Origin: Volutella citrinella | Lineage: Eukaryota > Ascomycota > Sordariomycetes > Hypocreales > Nectriaceae | Direction of reading: 5' to 3' | DNA length: 64,000 bases | Assembly: GCA_034401135.1 (NCBI GenBank) | Contig: JAWZSP010000006.1 | Location: forward strand, 1,550,001-1,614,000 | Shown here: positions 20,663 to 32,051 of the stretch, piece by piece | Layout of the letters: each line of letters opens with the position of its first letter | How positions within the stretch are numbered: the stretch's first letter is position 1 | The notes under the pieces: model-generated | Seen by the model: only the letters and a program-made list of their open reading frames with translations | Told to the model about the DNA's origin: nothing | Database searches by the model: none | Position numbers and translations under genes: made by a program

Positions 20663-22213
20663 CTAGACAATATCGTGATCACAAAACTTGCCAGTGCCCG
20701 TCGTCACATCATGCAAGTGCAGCGACGCCGGATCCCGCACCATCTTGACAGCGCCCACGGTCGAGTTTGCCGGCGTCTTGGGGATCAGCTTGGGCCCATC
20801 GACGGCCAGCACGCTGAGCACATGGGCCGCCGCCTTGGCGTTGTTGGTCAGCACCTCGGGGTTGGGGTTCTCGATGTTGTCGCAGGCCTGGTGGTAGCAG
20901 GCGTCCTGCTCCGTGCCCGTGCCGGTGAAGAGGCCGCCGACGGGCTTGCCCAGGATCTCGAGGAACGGCACGTAGTCTGTGCCGCCCGTGAGCCCGGCGG
21001 GCGTCACCTCGATGCCCTCCTTGGCGAAGTGGTCGCGGAAGAGCTTCTCAATCACCTCGGATCCCGGCGGTCCCCCCGGTCCTATTTTCTCGCCTGTGCC
21101 ATCAAACACGCCGTAGAAGCCGCGCGAGACCATGTCAAAGTTCAGGTACAGCAGCAGGTTGTCCACCTCGTCCTTGCTCAGGTTGTTGACGTAGTACTCG
21201 GAGCCCCAGAGCCCGTTCTCCTCGGCACCCCACCACCCGAAGCGCACCTTTTGCTTCGTCGAGAAGTGCTGTAGCCCTCGCGCCAGCTCGAGGATGAGCG
21301 ACGTGCCCGAGCCGTCGTCGTTGATGCCCGGACCGGCCTGCACCGAGTCGAGGTGCGCGCCCAAGACGACGAGGTTCTCTGCGTCGCCGCCCTTGGTCTC
21401 GGCAAAGACGTTTTGCGTGATGCGCTCCTCGATGATCTGGACAATCTTGACAAACACTTCAACGGCCTCGCCTGCAGCCAGGCGCGCCTTGAGCCTCTGG
21501 CCGGGCTCTTGGTCGATGAGGCCCGCGGGACGGTACTCGACAGGGTTCGGGGCCGATAGCGTGCCGGCCGTGAGCTTCTCGGGCCCGGAGTTGTAGAGCA
21601 CGACGGCTTCGGCGCCTGCTAAGACTGCCGCCTTCACCTTGCCGGCAAAGGTCGTCTGGTCAGGGCAGCGGCCGCGCTCGACGAGGACGACCTTGCCCTT
21701 GGCGTCGATGCCCGAGTAGTTGTCGACCGAACACCCGGTTTCTCCTTCGGGGGCGAGCACCAGCGGGAGAGTGAGGCCCTCGGCGGGTGTGCTGGGCGTG
21801 TAAGTCAGGGCGACGGTGCGGAACGACTCGCCGTCGACCGATACCTCGGCGGCCGTTGTCTGGGCGAACAGGGCGGGGAAGTCTTGCTTCCAAACGTTGA
21901 AGCCCTTGAACTTTGAGATTTCGCCGTAGATGAAGTCGACTGAAGCTGCGTAGCCGGGCAGACCAAAGGCGCGGTTCCCACCGTTGGCGTAGGCAATGTC
22001 ATTCAGCTTCCGCAGGTTCTTCATGAGTCTGGCAGATGTTAGAATTACTCGTCTCGTCATGTTCAATTCGCCGACGTACCCCTTTTCGGAAATCTTTTGC
22101 TGAAGCTTCTTGGACTTGACTAGGGGGAGACCACGGTCATAGTCATTGTCCTTGCCGGCTTCCACGACGGATGCCGCCAGCGCGAGAAGCGAGAATGCCC
22201 TTGTCAACTTCAT
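20663..22213 (-). CDS. Secreted M28 aminopeptidase (Lap2/aminopeptidase Y type)
   Basis: Two exons (minus strand: 22213-22080 and 22028-20663) around a 51-base intron with a gtacgt donor and a TCTAAC branch site; 499 residues. The start is chosen at the signal peptide MKLTRAFSLLALAASVVEA; 16 upstream in-frame residues do not look like a signal. A PA domain lies at about 125-235. The M28 zinc ligands and catalytic residues are present: GAHLDSV (about 269), NDDGSG, AEENGLWGSE (about 316), LNFDMV and CYHQACD. It removes N-terminal residues (Leu and others) from peptides outside the cell. The TATA box at 22275-22281 is 62 bases upstream of the ATG. It lies tail-to-tail with the relic at 20640. 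Confidence 0.94.
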   Translation of the reverse strand: MKLTRAFSLLALAASVVEAGKDNDYDRGLPLVKSKKLQQKISEKGYVGELNMTRRVILTSARLMKNLRKLNDIAYANGGNRAFGLPGYAASVDFIYGEISKFKGFNVWKQDFPALFAQTTAAEVSVDGESFRTVALTYTPSTPAEGLTLPLVLAPEGETGCSVDNYSGIDAKGKVVLVERGRCPDQTTFAGKVKAAVLAGAEAVVLYNSGPEKLTAGTLSAPNPVEYRPAGLIDQEPGQRLKARLAAGEAVEVFVKIVQIIEERITQNVFAETKGGDAENLVVLGAHLDSVQAGPGINDDGSGTSLILELARGLQHFSTKQKVRFGWWGAEENGLWGSEYYVNNLSKDEVDNLLLYLNFDMVSRGFYGVFDGTGEKIGPGGPPGSEVIEKLFRDHFAKEGIEVTPAGLTGGTDYVPFLEILGKPVGGLFTGTGTEQDACYHQACDNIENPNPEVLTNNAKAAAHVLSVLAVDGPKLIPKTPANSTVGAVKMVRDPASLHLHDVTTGTGKFCDHDIV

Positions 22214-23272
22214 GGTGCAGAATGGGTGATTTTCAAAACATTGCGAGACGCGACGGTTCAAGACATGTCTATCCTTTTATAGGCCCACGACGCGGCCATG
22301 CTGTGTCGCCCTACGACGTTACCCACACGGAAACAAAGCAAGCACACCATGTTGCAGTACTCAGTGAGCGGAGCCCGACTGATAGCGCCATTGACCCCGC
22401 ATTATAGCTTATGAGCTTAAAGTGGAGGCCGTTGCAAAGGCTCCCGGCATTGCACGCCATCGGGAGCGGAGCCCGCCCGGCGATCACGGCGTGATTGGGA
22501 AGGTCGAGAGACGCTGGCCCAGTGATGCAACGACGGATGCCCTGTTCGAGAAGGTTGCGCCTGTCGAGGCGTGAAAAAGGTCCCTGCGCCAAGCCTGCGT
22601 AGTCTGACTATCTCGAAAACTAGGCTGAGGATTGTGGGACGTGATTGCGTCGATTATCTTGGAACGCTTGGCTCCGGCGGCCGCCCCTGGGTGCCTCTTC
22701 AACGTGAGGTTTGTGATTCATCGGTCTGCGGCACTTTTGTCTTTCGCGAGTGGGTTTTGCAGGTAGACGGGCCGATGTAGAGGTATTGTGAGCGCGGAAG
22801 CTTGAAGGTGCTGATCGGCACCTGCCATTGGGGCAATAATTATTAACCTAGGGTAGGTAACCCTTCCGTGGCTTCCCATCTCCCCATCGCATACTCGTCA
22901 TGATGCCTTCAACTGATAAGCCTCTATCAGTTCATCCCAGCCATCCAACTCATTTTCTTGTCTTTCTATCAATAACCACCTTAGATCAGACAATTAATTC
23001 ATGCTCAATCCTGCCCGTATCGTTGTCGCCTCCGTTGGCACCGGACGAGGCTGAAAACAGGCACAATGCCTGCCAGCTGTGCATAAAACTGCACATTAAA
23101 ACGTCAGCCTCGTCGGCTCGTCCAACCAACAGCGCCCAATACACGTGAAGGACGCATGAGGGGCCACCCTACTGTTGCGCCATTTTTCTTGCACCAGCAT
23201 ACAACCCCATTTCGATCCGCCTCGCATCACGCACTCTCCGTAGCCTTCCCGTCACACGCTACCTGGGTAGAT
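22214..23272. other. Divergent intergenic region
   Basis: About 1.06 kb between the M28 gene (minus) and the STAND-like gene (plus). It holds both promoters. No gene seen. Confidence 0.5.
22275..22281 (-). promoter_or_regulatory. TATA box of the M28 aminopeptidase gene
   Basis: TATAAAA on the minus strand, 62 bases before the ATG at 22213. Confidence 0.55.
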
Positions 23273-25353
23273 ATGGCCGAGCTGGTCGGCGCCGTCGCCA
23301 GCGGCATCACCCTGGTCGAGTTTGGGAGCAAGCTCGCTAGGGGTGTCGTCCAGCTGAGGCGCCTGTGGAACGAGGTCAAAGACGTCCCTGAGTCTGTCCA
23401 GGGAGTCCTAAGGCGTCTGGAGATTGTCGTGCCCATTGTTGAGCGGATGGACCAGGCCTTTAACGCTCGACCGACGGCATCGAGCGATGTAGCGACGGGG
23501 TTGAGCATTGAATATTGTCGCAATGCAGCGTGTGAGCTCGAAGCCGTGATCCAATCCTTGTCGCAGAACATCAACTCGGCTAAGGGACTGAAACGAAACG
23601 TCGCTCGGCTCAACGTCGTCTTGAACAAGGATACGGTTGCGAAGCATGAGAAGCAGCTGGAATGGGCGTTGCAGTTGCTCACTTTTGCGCAGCAGCAGCA
23701 CATCATTTAGGCCCTTCGTTTCTGTTAGCTTCGCGAGGGCCTCGACTGACGTTGCCTAGCGCTTCAATGAATTTACAACCCGAGGCGATTGTGCAGTGTC
23801 TAGTAGCTTCGGAATTAACTATGCGATCCCCAGCCAGCACGCCTCCTCCTGAGCATGGGACATCAATGGTTCTTGTAGAAAACAGCTCGACAGAAACGCC
23901 CAAACGACGCACTGTTCCAGCTTGGCAAGGCAACGCATTGAGACCTTTCAACGGTTCAGGGCCACTGCATTCATTCTTTGGGACAGTGAAGAGCCAGACG
24001 AATCGTTCTGGTTTTGGATCTCAACGAGGTAAGTGGTTCACCACGATAGTGGTATCTCCTATGGAGACTAACTGCTTCAAAGGCTATCAGGCCCGAATTG
24101 TGTTGCCCACATGGATCAGCAGTCGAGTTCGCGATATTTTCTACTCGCCAGGATTGACCTTCAACATGACCACATATGCCGTCGTCCCGAGGCACTCTGC
24201 TGTCTTTGACTACGCTGTGCAGGGCAACTGGCAGGAGATGATTCGCCTTTTTGACCAAGGATTGGCCTCTCCATATGACATTTCCGAAACTGGCCTCTCT
24301 TTATTAGCAGTGGGTTGCTCAATCATTTCTGCAGCCTTGCTCTTCTCCCGTGAGAGCTCTAACACTTTATAGAAAGCCAGCATGGGTCCAATCCAGAATG
24401 CGGAGCTGGTCAAGGCACTCTTGCCCTATACCTCCCTGTCGGACCTGACCCTCGCGATAGTATTTGGATCACGATTCGCAGAGAATCTGGAAAGCCTCGG
24501 ATTGATTTTTGATACGGCCATGTCCTCTGAATACTACGATAATGGGGATGAAGCGCTCGAGGATTACCTCTCTTTTTGCAGGTCGCCGAAGATGGCAGCA
24601 TCACTGATGCCATACATCTCGCCAAACTACTACAAACGACCAGCTCGGGAGCGGCTGAATATATTCTTCACATGGGGCTTCCCCCGAGGTGGGCCGTTTT
24701 GGCTTCGAGAAAGTGGCGAGCTCAGCGCGAGCGACCTCACAGAGCTCGAAAGTGACGGCGTCCATTTGTTGGTCATCCTTGCCGTCTTCTGTATAGTGTG
24801 TAGGTGCGAGCGAGTCACAAAATGGCGCGACACGAGAAAGGCAGCGATCAAACTCGTGCCCGACGTGCATGCTCAACAGGGGAGTCTGAAGGACTTATTA
24901 CCCCGGTTCCCCTTGCCGACCGATCGAGGGATGGGGACCGCATTGTCAGCGCTGATAATGTTCGCACACACTTGTGAATTCTGCCCGCAGGCTAAGGGGT
25001 GCGTCAGGCACTGTATTCGCGACGCCAAACGCGACATTACCAGCTGGCTCGAGGATTTATCCGAGGCGGGGTATGACCTGGTGAGATATGGCGAGGCCGA
25101 GCGAGCAATATTGACGCAGCAGATGCCCTTGAGAGATGTTGGCCCGTATGTCACGCAGGACTCGTTGCTAGTGCCGCGTTACCAGCCCGCCGAGATGCCC
25201 AGACTAAGGCTCTCCGACTTTACCTACGGGCCCAAACCGGCGGACTGGAGGTTTACATGGGATCTCATGTATGAAAGACTTGCGGGAGAGTGGTGGAACA
25301 TGATTGAGAACCCGCGGTTGGAGATCCCGGGGGGATGGGACGACGAATGGTAG
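23273..25353 (+). pseudogene. STAND/ankyrin-like protein gene, apparently interrupted
   Basis: Part 1 (23273-23710) begins MAELVGAVASGITLVEF, a helical domain found at the N-terminus of many fungal STAND and ankyrin proteins, and stops at TAG 23708. Part 2 lies in another frame: about 23790-24028, 24083-24309 and 24373-25353, joined by two good introns (24029-24082, gtaagt with ACTAAC; 24310-24372, gtgggt with CTAAC). It encodes the matching middle (FDYAVQGNWQEMIRLFDQG, ASPYDISETG) and a long C-terminal region, which is how this family normally continues. No usable donor exists between about 23560 and the TAG, so I cannot join the parts by splicing. One nonsense codon plus a frame loss is the simplest reading. 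A sequencing error or an unusual intron would make it intact. Confidence 0.6.
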
Positions 25354-26015
25354 CAATGACCAGGGCAAAAGCCGGTTCTGAGCCTCGGTGATGGTCTCAG
25401 TGGGATCATGGCAGATTCCCAAGTCGTGAACGACGATGACAACCGGGTGAATGATGCATGACATGGACTCGAGACATTTGATCTCAGCTGTTCGAGAATT
25501 GATTGCTTCCCCAGCCAATATGTGATTTCAACCAGAAGCAGCCTGAATATGACAACAGGAGCCAATTCCTGTTTGCCAGTGCAGTCTGGTCGAAAGAACA
25601 GCGCAGATGCATAAAAGACGGCCCTCTCAGGAGTTGTCCCGTGATTAAACGGACCCAACGAACTGCCGGTAGCAAACATTGCCCCGAGAAAATGGGGGGC
25701 TTGTGTTACCAAGTCCGTTTATTATTTTCTGTTCAGGCGCGGCTCACCTGCCACACGCGACTTGACTCTACTGATTACGCGCAACCGCAGACACGTATAA
25801 AATCCCCAGCGCCCTGCTGACTTTTCCCTCTTTCCATCTAGAGCTACCAACCTTGACAACTCGCCTCGTGTGACGCTTTTCTCTCTCACACAACAACAAT
25901 CACAACAACTGAGGTCAACCATCGAGATTCCACTCTTCAGTCTTTGCAATAACCGCACATCAAACCAAAAACAACCTTTGGAATCCGACTTACATCTTCG
26001 TAAGCACCAATCACC
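25354..26015. other. Promoter region of the small zinc-ribbon gene
   Basis: About 660 bases with no gene. TATA at 25796-25802 is followed by a long CT/CA-rich leader (about 200 bases), typical of strong fungal promoters. Confidence 0.55.
25796..25802 (+). promoter_or_regulatory. TATA box of the small zinc-ribbon gene
   Basis: TATAAAA, about 215 bases before the ATG at 26016. The CT/CA-rich sequence between them looks like a long 5' leader. Confidence 0.5.
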
Positions 26016-26282
26016 ATGTCCGCGGGAGGGACGCATCACTGGTCAGTACCCCCCCTTTGTCCCCTCACTGCAAACCACAATAGGCTAACAGCTCCCAGTG
26101 ACATCTGCCACGGCGCCCCTGATACAGTTTGTGTCAGAAAAGGGCACATGGTCATCTGCCCCAAGTGCGGGGAGATGTACGCCGCCAGAAAACCCGAGTG
26201 CGGCTACTGCGTGAACAAAGAGACCAAGGAACGCCAAAGGCTCCAGAAGGAGTCAGAGGAGAGAAAGAGAAAAGCCAAGTAG
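26016..26282 (+). CDS. 69-residue zinc-ribbon-like protein
   Basis: Two exons, 26016-26041 and 26099-26282, with a 57-base intron (gtcagt donor, CTAAC branch site, cag acceptor). Splicing completes the first Cys codon, giving CDIC, then VICPKCGEMY and ECGYC. Three CxxC pairs in about 45 residues, with one more Cys between the first two, suggest one or two structural zinc sites. The tail is a basic, Glu/Lys/Arg-rich helix (KERQRLQKESEERKRKAK) that could bind nucleic acid or form a coiled coil. There is no signal peptide. Function is unknown. The strong promoter-like leader suggests real expression. Confidence 0.75.
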   Translation: MSAGGTHHWSVPPLCPLTANHNRLTAPSDICHGAPDTVCVRKGHMVICPKCGEMYAARKPECGYCVNKETKERQRLQKESEERKRKAK

Positions 26283-26603
26283 CCCGAGAGCACTGGCCTG
26301 GGAGGCACAGTCGACGCCTCTCTCGCCCCATGGTCCTACTGACCGAGAGGGGGGATATGGGCTTGTAACAACAGCATGGGCGTGTGTTTGTTTATGGGGA
26401 TCGGAGGTTTGAGGATCTTTCAGTCGTGTTTTTTCCACCGCGACGCGTGTACTGGGATAGAAGCAAGGAACGCCGACACCGGCCTGGATTAGCAGAAACA
26501 CACATGCCCCGTCTATGAACCTAAGCTTTTCGGTGTTGACATTGTGCATGGTAAGCCTCCCTTGTTGCTTTCGCTGACATGGACCCGCCATTATCTATTT
26601 GGA
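26283..26603. other. Convergent intergenic region
   Basis: About 320 bases between two 3' ends. Nothing recognisable. Confidence 0.5.
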
Positions 26604-29600
26604 TTATTTCACAACCAGCAGTTTCTTCAGCTCGCCAAATCGCACGGGCTTGGGTAGGTACAGGTCAAATCCAGCTGACTGCGCATCCCGTCTAGCATCT
26701 ACGCTGGCCAGACCCGTCAAGGCAATGACGTTGGTTGACGGCAGGTTCCCCTCTTGCTCAAACTGTCGTATCTTCTTTGTTGCTTCGATGCCGTTCATCA
26801 CGGGCATGCTAATGTCCATCAGGACGAAATCGAAAAACGGCCGATTGGGCTCAGACGCGTTCCCCTCGCTACTCGCTGCCGACCCCTGGATGAACTCATC
26901 GACCGCCTCCTGTCCGTTCTCGGCCGACGCGTAAGAGAAGCCGCACTTCTTCATAAACATTACGAGCAGCTGCAGGTTGATCTTGTTGTCGTCAACGAGC
27001 AGTATGTGGGCTGCACGGCGTTTGTCGACCTTCGCTTCAGATAGATTCGAAGAGGGTGTCGGTTTCGTCTCGTCGAGCAGGTGTGCTTCTGTATCGTGGC
27101 GTTGCTCTTCGTCCTTTGCAGCAGCTTCTACTCGACGTGTCTTGAAGCCCTCACCCCCAGGGCTAGTGCTAGTACCTTGGACAACTTGGTGTTCGTGCCA
27201 GGACTGTGGTGCTCTGTTCTCTCGCTGCGAGACTGGGGCCCCGTTTCGGGTTCTTTGAAAGCAGTGAGCGAACACCTTGGCAAGCTTTCTCGGGCCACAC
27301 CTAAAACCAAATTAGTTCCCCGAAAGTATCAATCGATCCTGATACATACGGTTGAGAGGTCACTTCTATCATCTCCGAGCCAGCGAGTGCCTCCGCCCGC
27401 TCTTGTGCCACTTGCACAGCCTTCTCTGCATTCTGGCACAAAACAATTATTGGAATCTTCTTGTTCCCGGACACTTTTCGACTGTCCTCTATTCGCTGTT
27501 TGAGGACTTCTGTAGAAGGAGCTTCGCAGCACAGAAAACAATCAACGGTCGACGGGCTTATCCTTGGCTCCTTAACCACGTCCATCTTGAACCAGTTGGA
27601 ACAGGTTTCGGCAAGAATATCGTTCAACTTTCGAACATGTGATGGCATTTGGTTCGCGAATAGATCGTTGTGAGCTTTCAGAATTGCAATCCGCTTTCCC
27701 TTCGTTTGTCGGACAACGGAGCTCATCAGGTCGTCGGCAGGTTGCAGCGACTCATCGGGCCCGGCAGAGAGAGTGAGGCGAACATCAACCTCTGTCCCTT
27801 GGCCCTGTTCCGACTTTACCTCGAGAGTGCCGCGGAGCGAGTCGACGATTTGCTTCACGATGCTTAGTCCAAGCCCAGTGCCCGGCTGAAACGAGTCCTC
27901 CTGGCTGAACGGCACGAACAGTCGGTTCCGTTGAAAATCCTCAGACATGCCCTTGCCAGTGTCCACCACCCGGATCAAAGCATCAACTTTTGAACCATCA
28001 GGACGCAGTTGTCCCCGGAGAGACACCATAACGAACCCAAATGACGTGTACTTGAGAGCATTTCCAAACAAATTCATAATGATCCGACGGAGCGCGCCGG
28101 GCTGGGTCTTGACTAGCCAAGGCGTCTTGGGGCAAATGTCCAGCAAAACCGACACCTGTCCTTCTGTCCCTCCATTCTGCAATACTTCGGAAGCTGCGTC
28201 TGGATTTCCGTCCAGTTTCACCTTTTGGATAATCGGAAGTCCTGCACCAGGAAGCTTCTTAAAAGCATGGCCGGCTGCAATGGCGTCAACCACCTCTTCC
28301 ACCAGCACGGCGAGGTCCACAACCGCCGTCATGTTCAGGCTCTCCAGGGAGTCTGGCGACAGATGGATCAATTTGCTTTGCTTCGCAGCTCTCCTCATCT
28401 GCATCCGGCCAAGGCGATTAATCTTGCTGTAGTCTAGCACATGGTTCAGCGTATCGAGAAGCGTCTTTCCACAGGTTGCGATGGAAGCCACGAGCCCAGA
28501 CTGATAAGAGTCGGTGTCAGTCTCCCTGAGAAACTCGGCTGCTCCCAAGATGCCATGAAGGGGACTGCGTAACTCGTGGCTCATGCTGGCAATGAAAGTC
28601 GTCTTGGCGTTTTCATTTTTCAGAGTATTGATTCGCGCAACCTGGCTCATGATGCTGTTTCCAAACGCCCGAAGATATGACATGTCTCCGTCGAGGTTCA
28701 TCATTTGGCCTGTGGCAGTTGTCCATAAGAAACAGCCACCGGCAAGCTTATCTTCGGCATAATCGAACAATGGCACAAAGACCACGGCCTTGGCTCCGGG
28801 AATCTTCTCCAAAAGCTCCTTGTGGTCCATCTTGGGTTTGCGCCTCCGGGGTCCTCCCTCGCCATCTCCGCCCGGACTCCGTCCGCGGCCGGTAGGCTCC
28901 CGATCACTGGCACTGTCTTCTCCAGACGATATCCCCGCACCCTCTGACGTGAAGGAAAATGCCTTTCCCTTGGGAAAAAGAGAAAAGTACTTTTCCAGGG
29001 TGCCTAGAGACAACGCCGAACTCTGCTCAATGCCTGTTCGTGCTGGGTCATCGACAAGTGAATAGGCAAAAATCTTGCATGGTCTCGCTGTTGGTGAAGT
29101 GTCTGAATCGGAGCTGTCAATACCTACGCCCTCAGAGCCTGAGGTGACAGGTAGGGATTGGTCGTCCTCGGATGAGGAAGGGCACCCGCGTTCTAGGGCT
29201 CGGTTCATTTGCCTAGAGTTGGTTGCTGTAGCGCCAAAGAGGATGACGCCGTCAGCCAGTGTCGAGGTGCGAAGGATATCCGCTGCTCGGTGGAACATTT
29301 TTGATAAACCATCCTGTTTCGGCTCCTGCTTCGGCTCCTGAGTTTTGGCAGGGGCTGGTGGAGGTGAGCCAGAAACGGATCGGGCAGAGTGGCTAGGAGG
29401 CGAGGTTGCAAGAGGCCCGTCTTGGTCTGCATCCCGGGAGGTTGGTGGCCTTCGGTTGCTGTGTCTTCGCTTTGAGGTGACTGTGATTTCAGGGGGTCGA
29501 ATGGTCGACGGACTCCTCGCCGCTTCGTCCTTGGGGTTGAGCAATTCATCATTCATCGTCGAGGAACCCTCAATGAAAGCCGCCAAGCCGCGGACAATCC

Positions 29601-30495
29601 GCTCGCCCTTGAAGCGGTCCACTCGGTCCCTCGCCCACTCCAGGTGCTCCGATACCGCCTGGGCAACTCCTTGCATGAACTGGATCTCATCAACGGTGAG
29701 GCCGTCGTGAGGTTCGTAATCGGAGACTGCATAAGCGCCGATTTTGTGGCCGTTGCGAGAGAAGATGGGCACGCCGGCATAGAATCGCACGCCAGGCTCC
29801 GACTGGACGTAGGAGCGCGTCTGGAAGCGTGCATCGAGGCGGCAGTCGGTAACAACAAGACCGGGGGCGGTGTACGGCTGAGTCCCGAAGTCGATGGCGG
29901 TGCAAGAGTTGGTGAAAACATGTTCGCACACGGCATCAGAGCGTCGTATAACCGCAGTGCCCACTATCGTTGGATGGACTAGAGTCAGTGCAGCACCTCA
30001 TTCATAACTGTCTCCCCTGTACATACACCATAGGTCGCTCTTGGAGTTGCTGCTCTCATCAGCCTCACTGCCGTCGGCGTTCCCGCTTTGAGCCGCCGCC
30101 ACGGGCGAATCCAGGTCCCCGAGGCGGAGATTGCGAGTTGCCTCGGCGAGAATGGTCTGGCTCGCGCCGTCAATGAGCGAGACCATGGCGCGCTTCACGT
30201 TGAGCCGTAGCACGGCTAGCTGGGCAAAGGCAGTGAGGGCCTTGTCGGGCGAGGCGCGTGGGGTGAATCCTTTGCTGCGCAGCTGCGGCTCGGCGATGCT
30301 GTCGACATTGAGGGCAACGTTGACCGAGGATCCCTGGGCGGCCTGCCAGGACTGGAGGTAACCCAGGACCTCGCGTTCGCGCTGCAGCTCGGACGAGTTG
30401 TGCTTCTTGGGGTGCGGGTGTGACTCGGGCGCGTCGTTGCCCGGCATTCCACCTCCAGGCAGACCGCCGTTGGGGGAGTCGAGGATGAGCGTCAT
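26604..30495 (-). CDS. Hybrid histidine kinase, GAF-HisKA-HATPase-REC
   Basis: Three minus-strand exons (30495-30027, 29963-27350, 27300-26604) with introns of 63 and 49 bases; 1259 residues. A GAF-type sensor spans about 60-290, split by the first intron; FYAGVPIFSRNGHKIGAYAV is typical. A long Ser/Pro-rich linker follows. The phospho-acceptor box is ASMSHELRSPLHGI (about residue 612), the N box MNLFGNALKYT, G1 VDTGKGM and G2 GTGLGLSIVKQ. The C-terminal receiver (about 1124-1259) has LLVDDN, phospho-Asp in LMDISMPVMNG and Lys in YLPKPV. All residues for the His-to-Asp relay are present. No membrane segment is seen, so it should be a cytosolic sensor feeding an Hpt/response-regulator pathway. 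The ligand is unknown. Confidence 0.93.
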
Positions 30496-31142
30496 GCTGG
30501 ATGATGACGACGATGCTGTGCCGTGCCTCCTCGCGGCGGCTTAGTGGACGGGTGTCACCCTTGGCTCCTTGGACTGGGTCGGGATGGCCACGCGACAGTG
30601 ACACGATGGCATTGTTGCCGGCAAGATGGGTTTGGAGAAAATTAGCGACGGAGATTCGGCCTCAGTCCCAGGCACAGCTCTCATTCGGGTGCTGCAGGAC
30701 GCCAGGAGGTCGGCGCGCCATCCCTGAAGTAGCCGCCAAGGTCCTGCCAGTGACTGCCCATTGGTTGAGCCGTCGCTCGACTTGGCAACGGGGGAAAAAA
30801 ACGACGTCGCGGATCGGGATGGGGTTGGTCATCGACAAAGTCAATTGCATCATAAAATTCGTAGTCGACCAATAGCGCAGCCTTCCCGAGCCGCCGGCGG
30901 TTTTTCTGCACTAGCGCCTCCGGCTGCCACCTCGCCGCCATATTATTAGACGGTTCTGAGGCTAGAGGGGCTTTGTGGCAGGATTTGGTCGATTTGATTG
31001 CAGATGGATGACGGGAGCTGTTTTGTGGACGGGAGAGATCTACACATGTCTACGCAGTGTCACGGGGGTCGCGTGCATTAAAGGAGGATCAATTTCGCCA
31101 AAGGGGACTTAACGTGAAATTGAAACGATGATACTAGTACTG
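30496..31142. other. Hybrid kinase promoter region
   Basis: About 650 bases with no supportable gene. It contains the kinase promoter and the 3' flank of the next minus-strand gene. Confidence 0.5.
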
Positions 31143-32051
31143 CTACACCACAATCGCCCGGCCATCTCTGGCTTGTACTGCAGCCAATGATTGCCTCAGG
31201 GTCTCATCGCCTTGGGATACATAGTCGATGCCCTCGCCTCTTCTCACCGTGAGAACACCTGCCATCGTCGGCTGCCATCGTTCTCCCCCAAAAGGCAGGC
31301 AAGCGTCGTCCATGTGTGAGAAGGGATGGGTGTACGCCTCTGCCACCGGTTGGCCGTCCACCTCTGTCAAAGCGCTGAATGTGATGCCGGTCTTTGCATC
31401 CGGCCCATCCCTGTCATCCATGACTTCTTGGCAGTATTCGGGTATCGTCGCCAGTCCCTCGCGGCCGCCAGACCTGTCGTTCCAGACATACACCGACTCT
31501 GGCTCATACACAAGCCTTCTGTGAACCAATCGAAGCTCTCGCCATCCAGAGGTGCGGGCCAGGAACAGTCCCATGTCTGCGTCGAATGTAATCGCATCGT
31601 CATCCTCAATCACCGTCAGAGTGTCCAGCTGAAGATCGGGCACCAGAATCGCCATCACGGCCGCGTGGGGCTTCCATAGCCCCGCTGCACCGCTGAACGA
31701 CGAGAGTTTGGGAACCAGGAGACGTATGTGTCGAATCTTGGACCGCATGGGCCTCGGCATCGCACGCAGCGTATTTTCCATACGTGATGGGTGTTCAAAA
31801 CAAAAGCGCATCTTTTCAAGCCATTGATCCCCAATCTCCCTTCTGACTCGTTTGCATGTCCGGAGGAGAGGGACAGGACTCGTGATCGGGCGGCTTTCCG
31901 GCGGGCCCAATAGAAGACGCGTAGAGTTAAAAAGGTTGTCGTAAATCATGGTTCGTATTTCCCCAGGAAGCCTGAAAAATAGGGAGTCTGACTGTGCGTC
32001 TTCATCGGTGGATCGAAGCTCCTCCCGCATCGGGCTGCTTGATGAGCTCAT
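31143..32051 (-). CDS. 2EXR/F-box-like family protein, paralog 1
   Basis: A single exon of 302 residues. The start MSSSSSPMREELR is chosen because the 56 in-frame upstream residues look like leader and are absent from its paralogs. The N-terminal motif LFFRLPGEIRTMIYD is the short F-box-like/2EXR helix pair found in large fungal families. Conserved family blocks follow: RSKIRHIRLLV, LVPDLQLDTLTV, SGWRELRL and MDDRDGPDAK. Blocks of the same kind recur in the genes at 41328 and 43346. No catalytic motif is visible; the F-box-like part may contact an SCF-type ubiquitin ligase, but that is inference. Confidence 0.78.
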   Translation of the reverse strand: MSSSSSPMREELRSTDEDAQSDSLFFRLPGEIRTMIYDNLFNSTRLLLGPPESRPITSPVPLLRTCKRVRREIGDQWLEKMRFCFEHPSRMENTLRAMPRPMRSKIRHIRLLVPKLSSFSGAAGLWKPHAAVMAILVPDLQLDTLTVIEDDDAITFDADMGLFLARTSGWRELRLVHRRLVYEPESVYVWNDRSGGREGLATIPEYCQEVMDDRDGPDAKTGITFSALTEVDGQPVAEAYTHPFSHMDDACLPFGGERWQPTMAGVLTVRRGEGIDYVSQGDETLRQSLAAVQARDGRAIVV

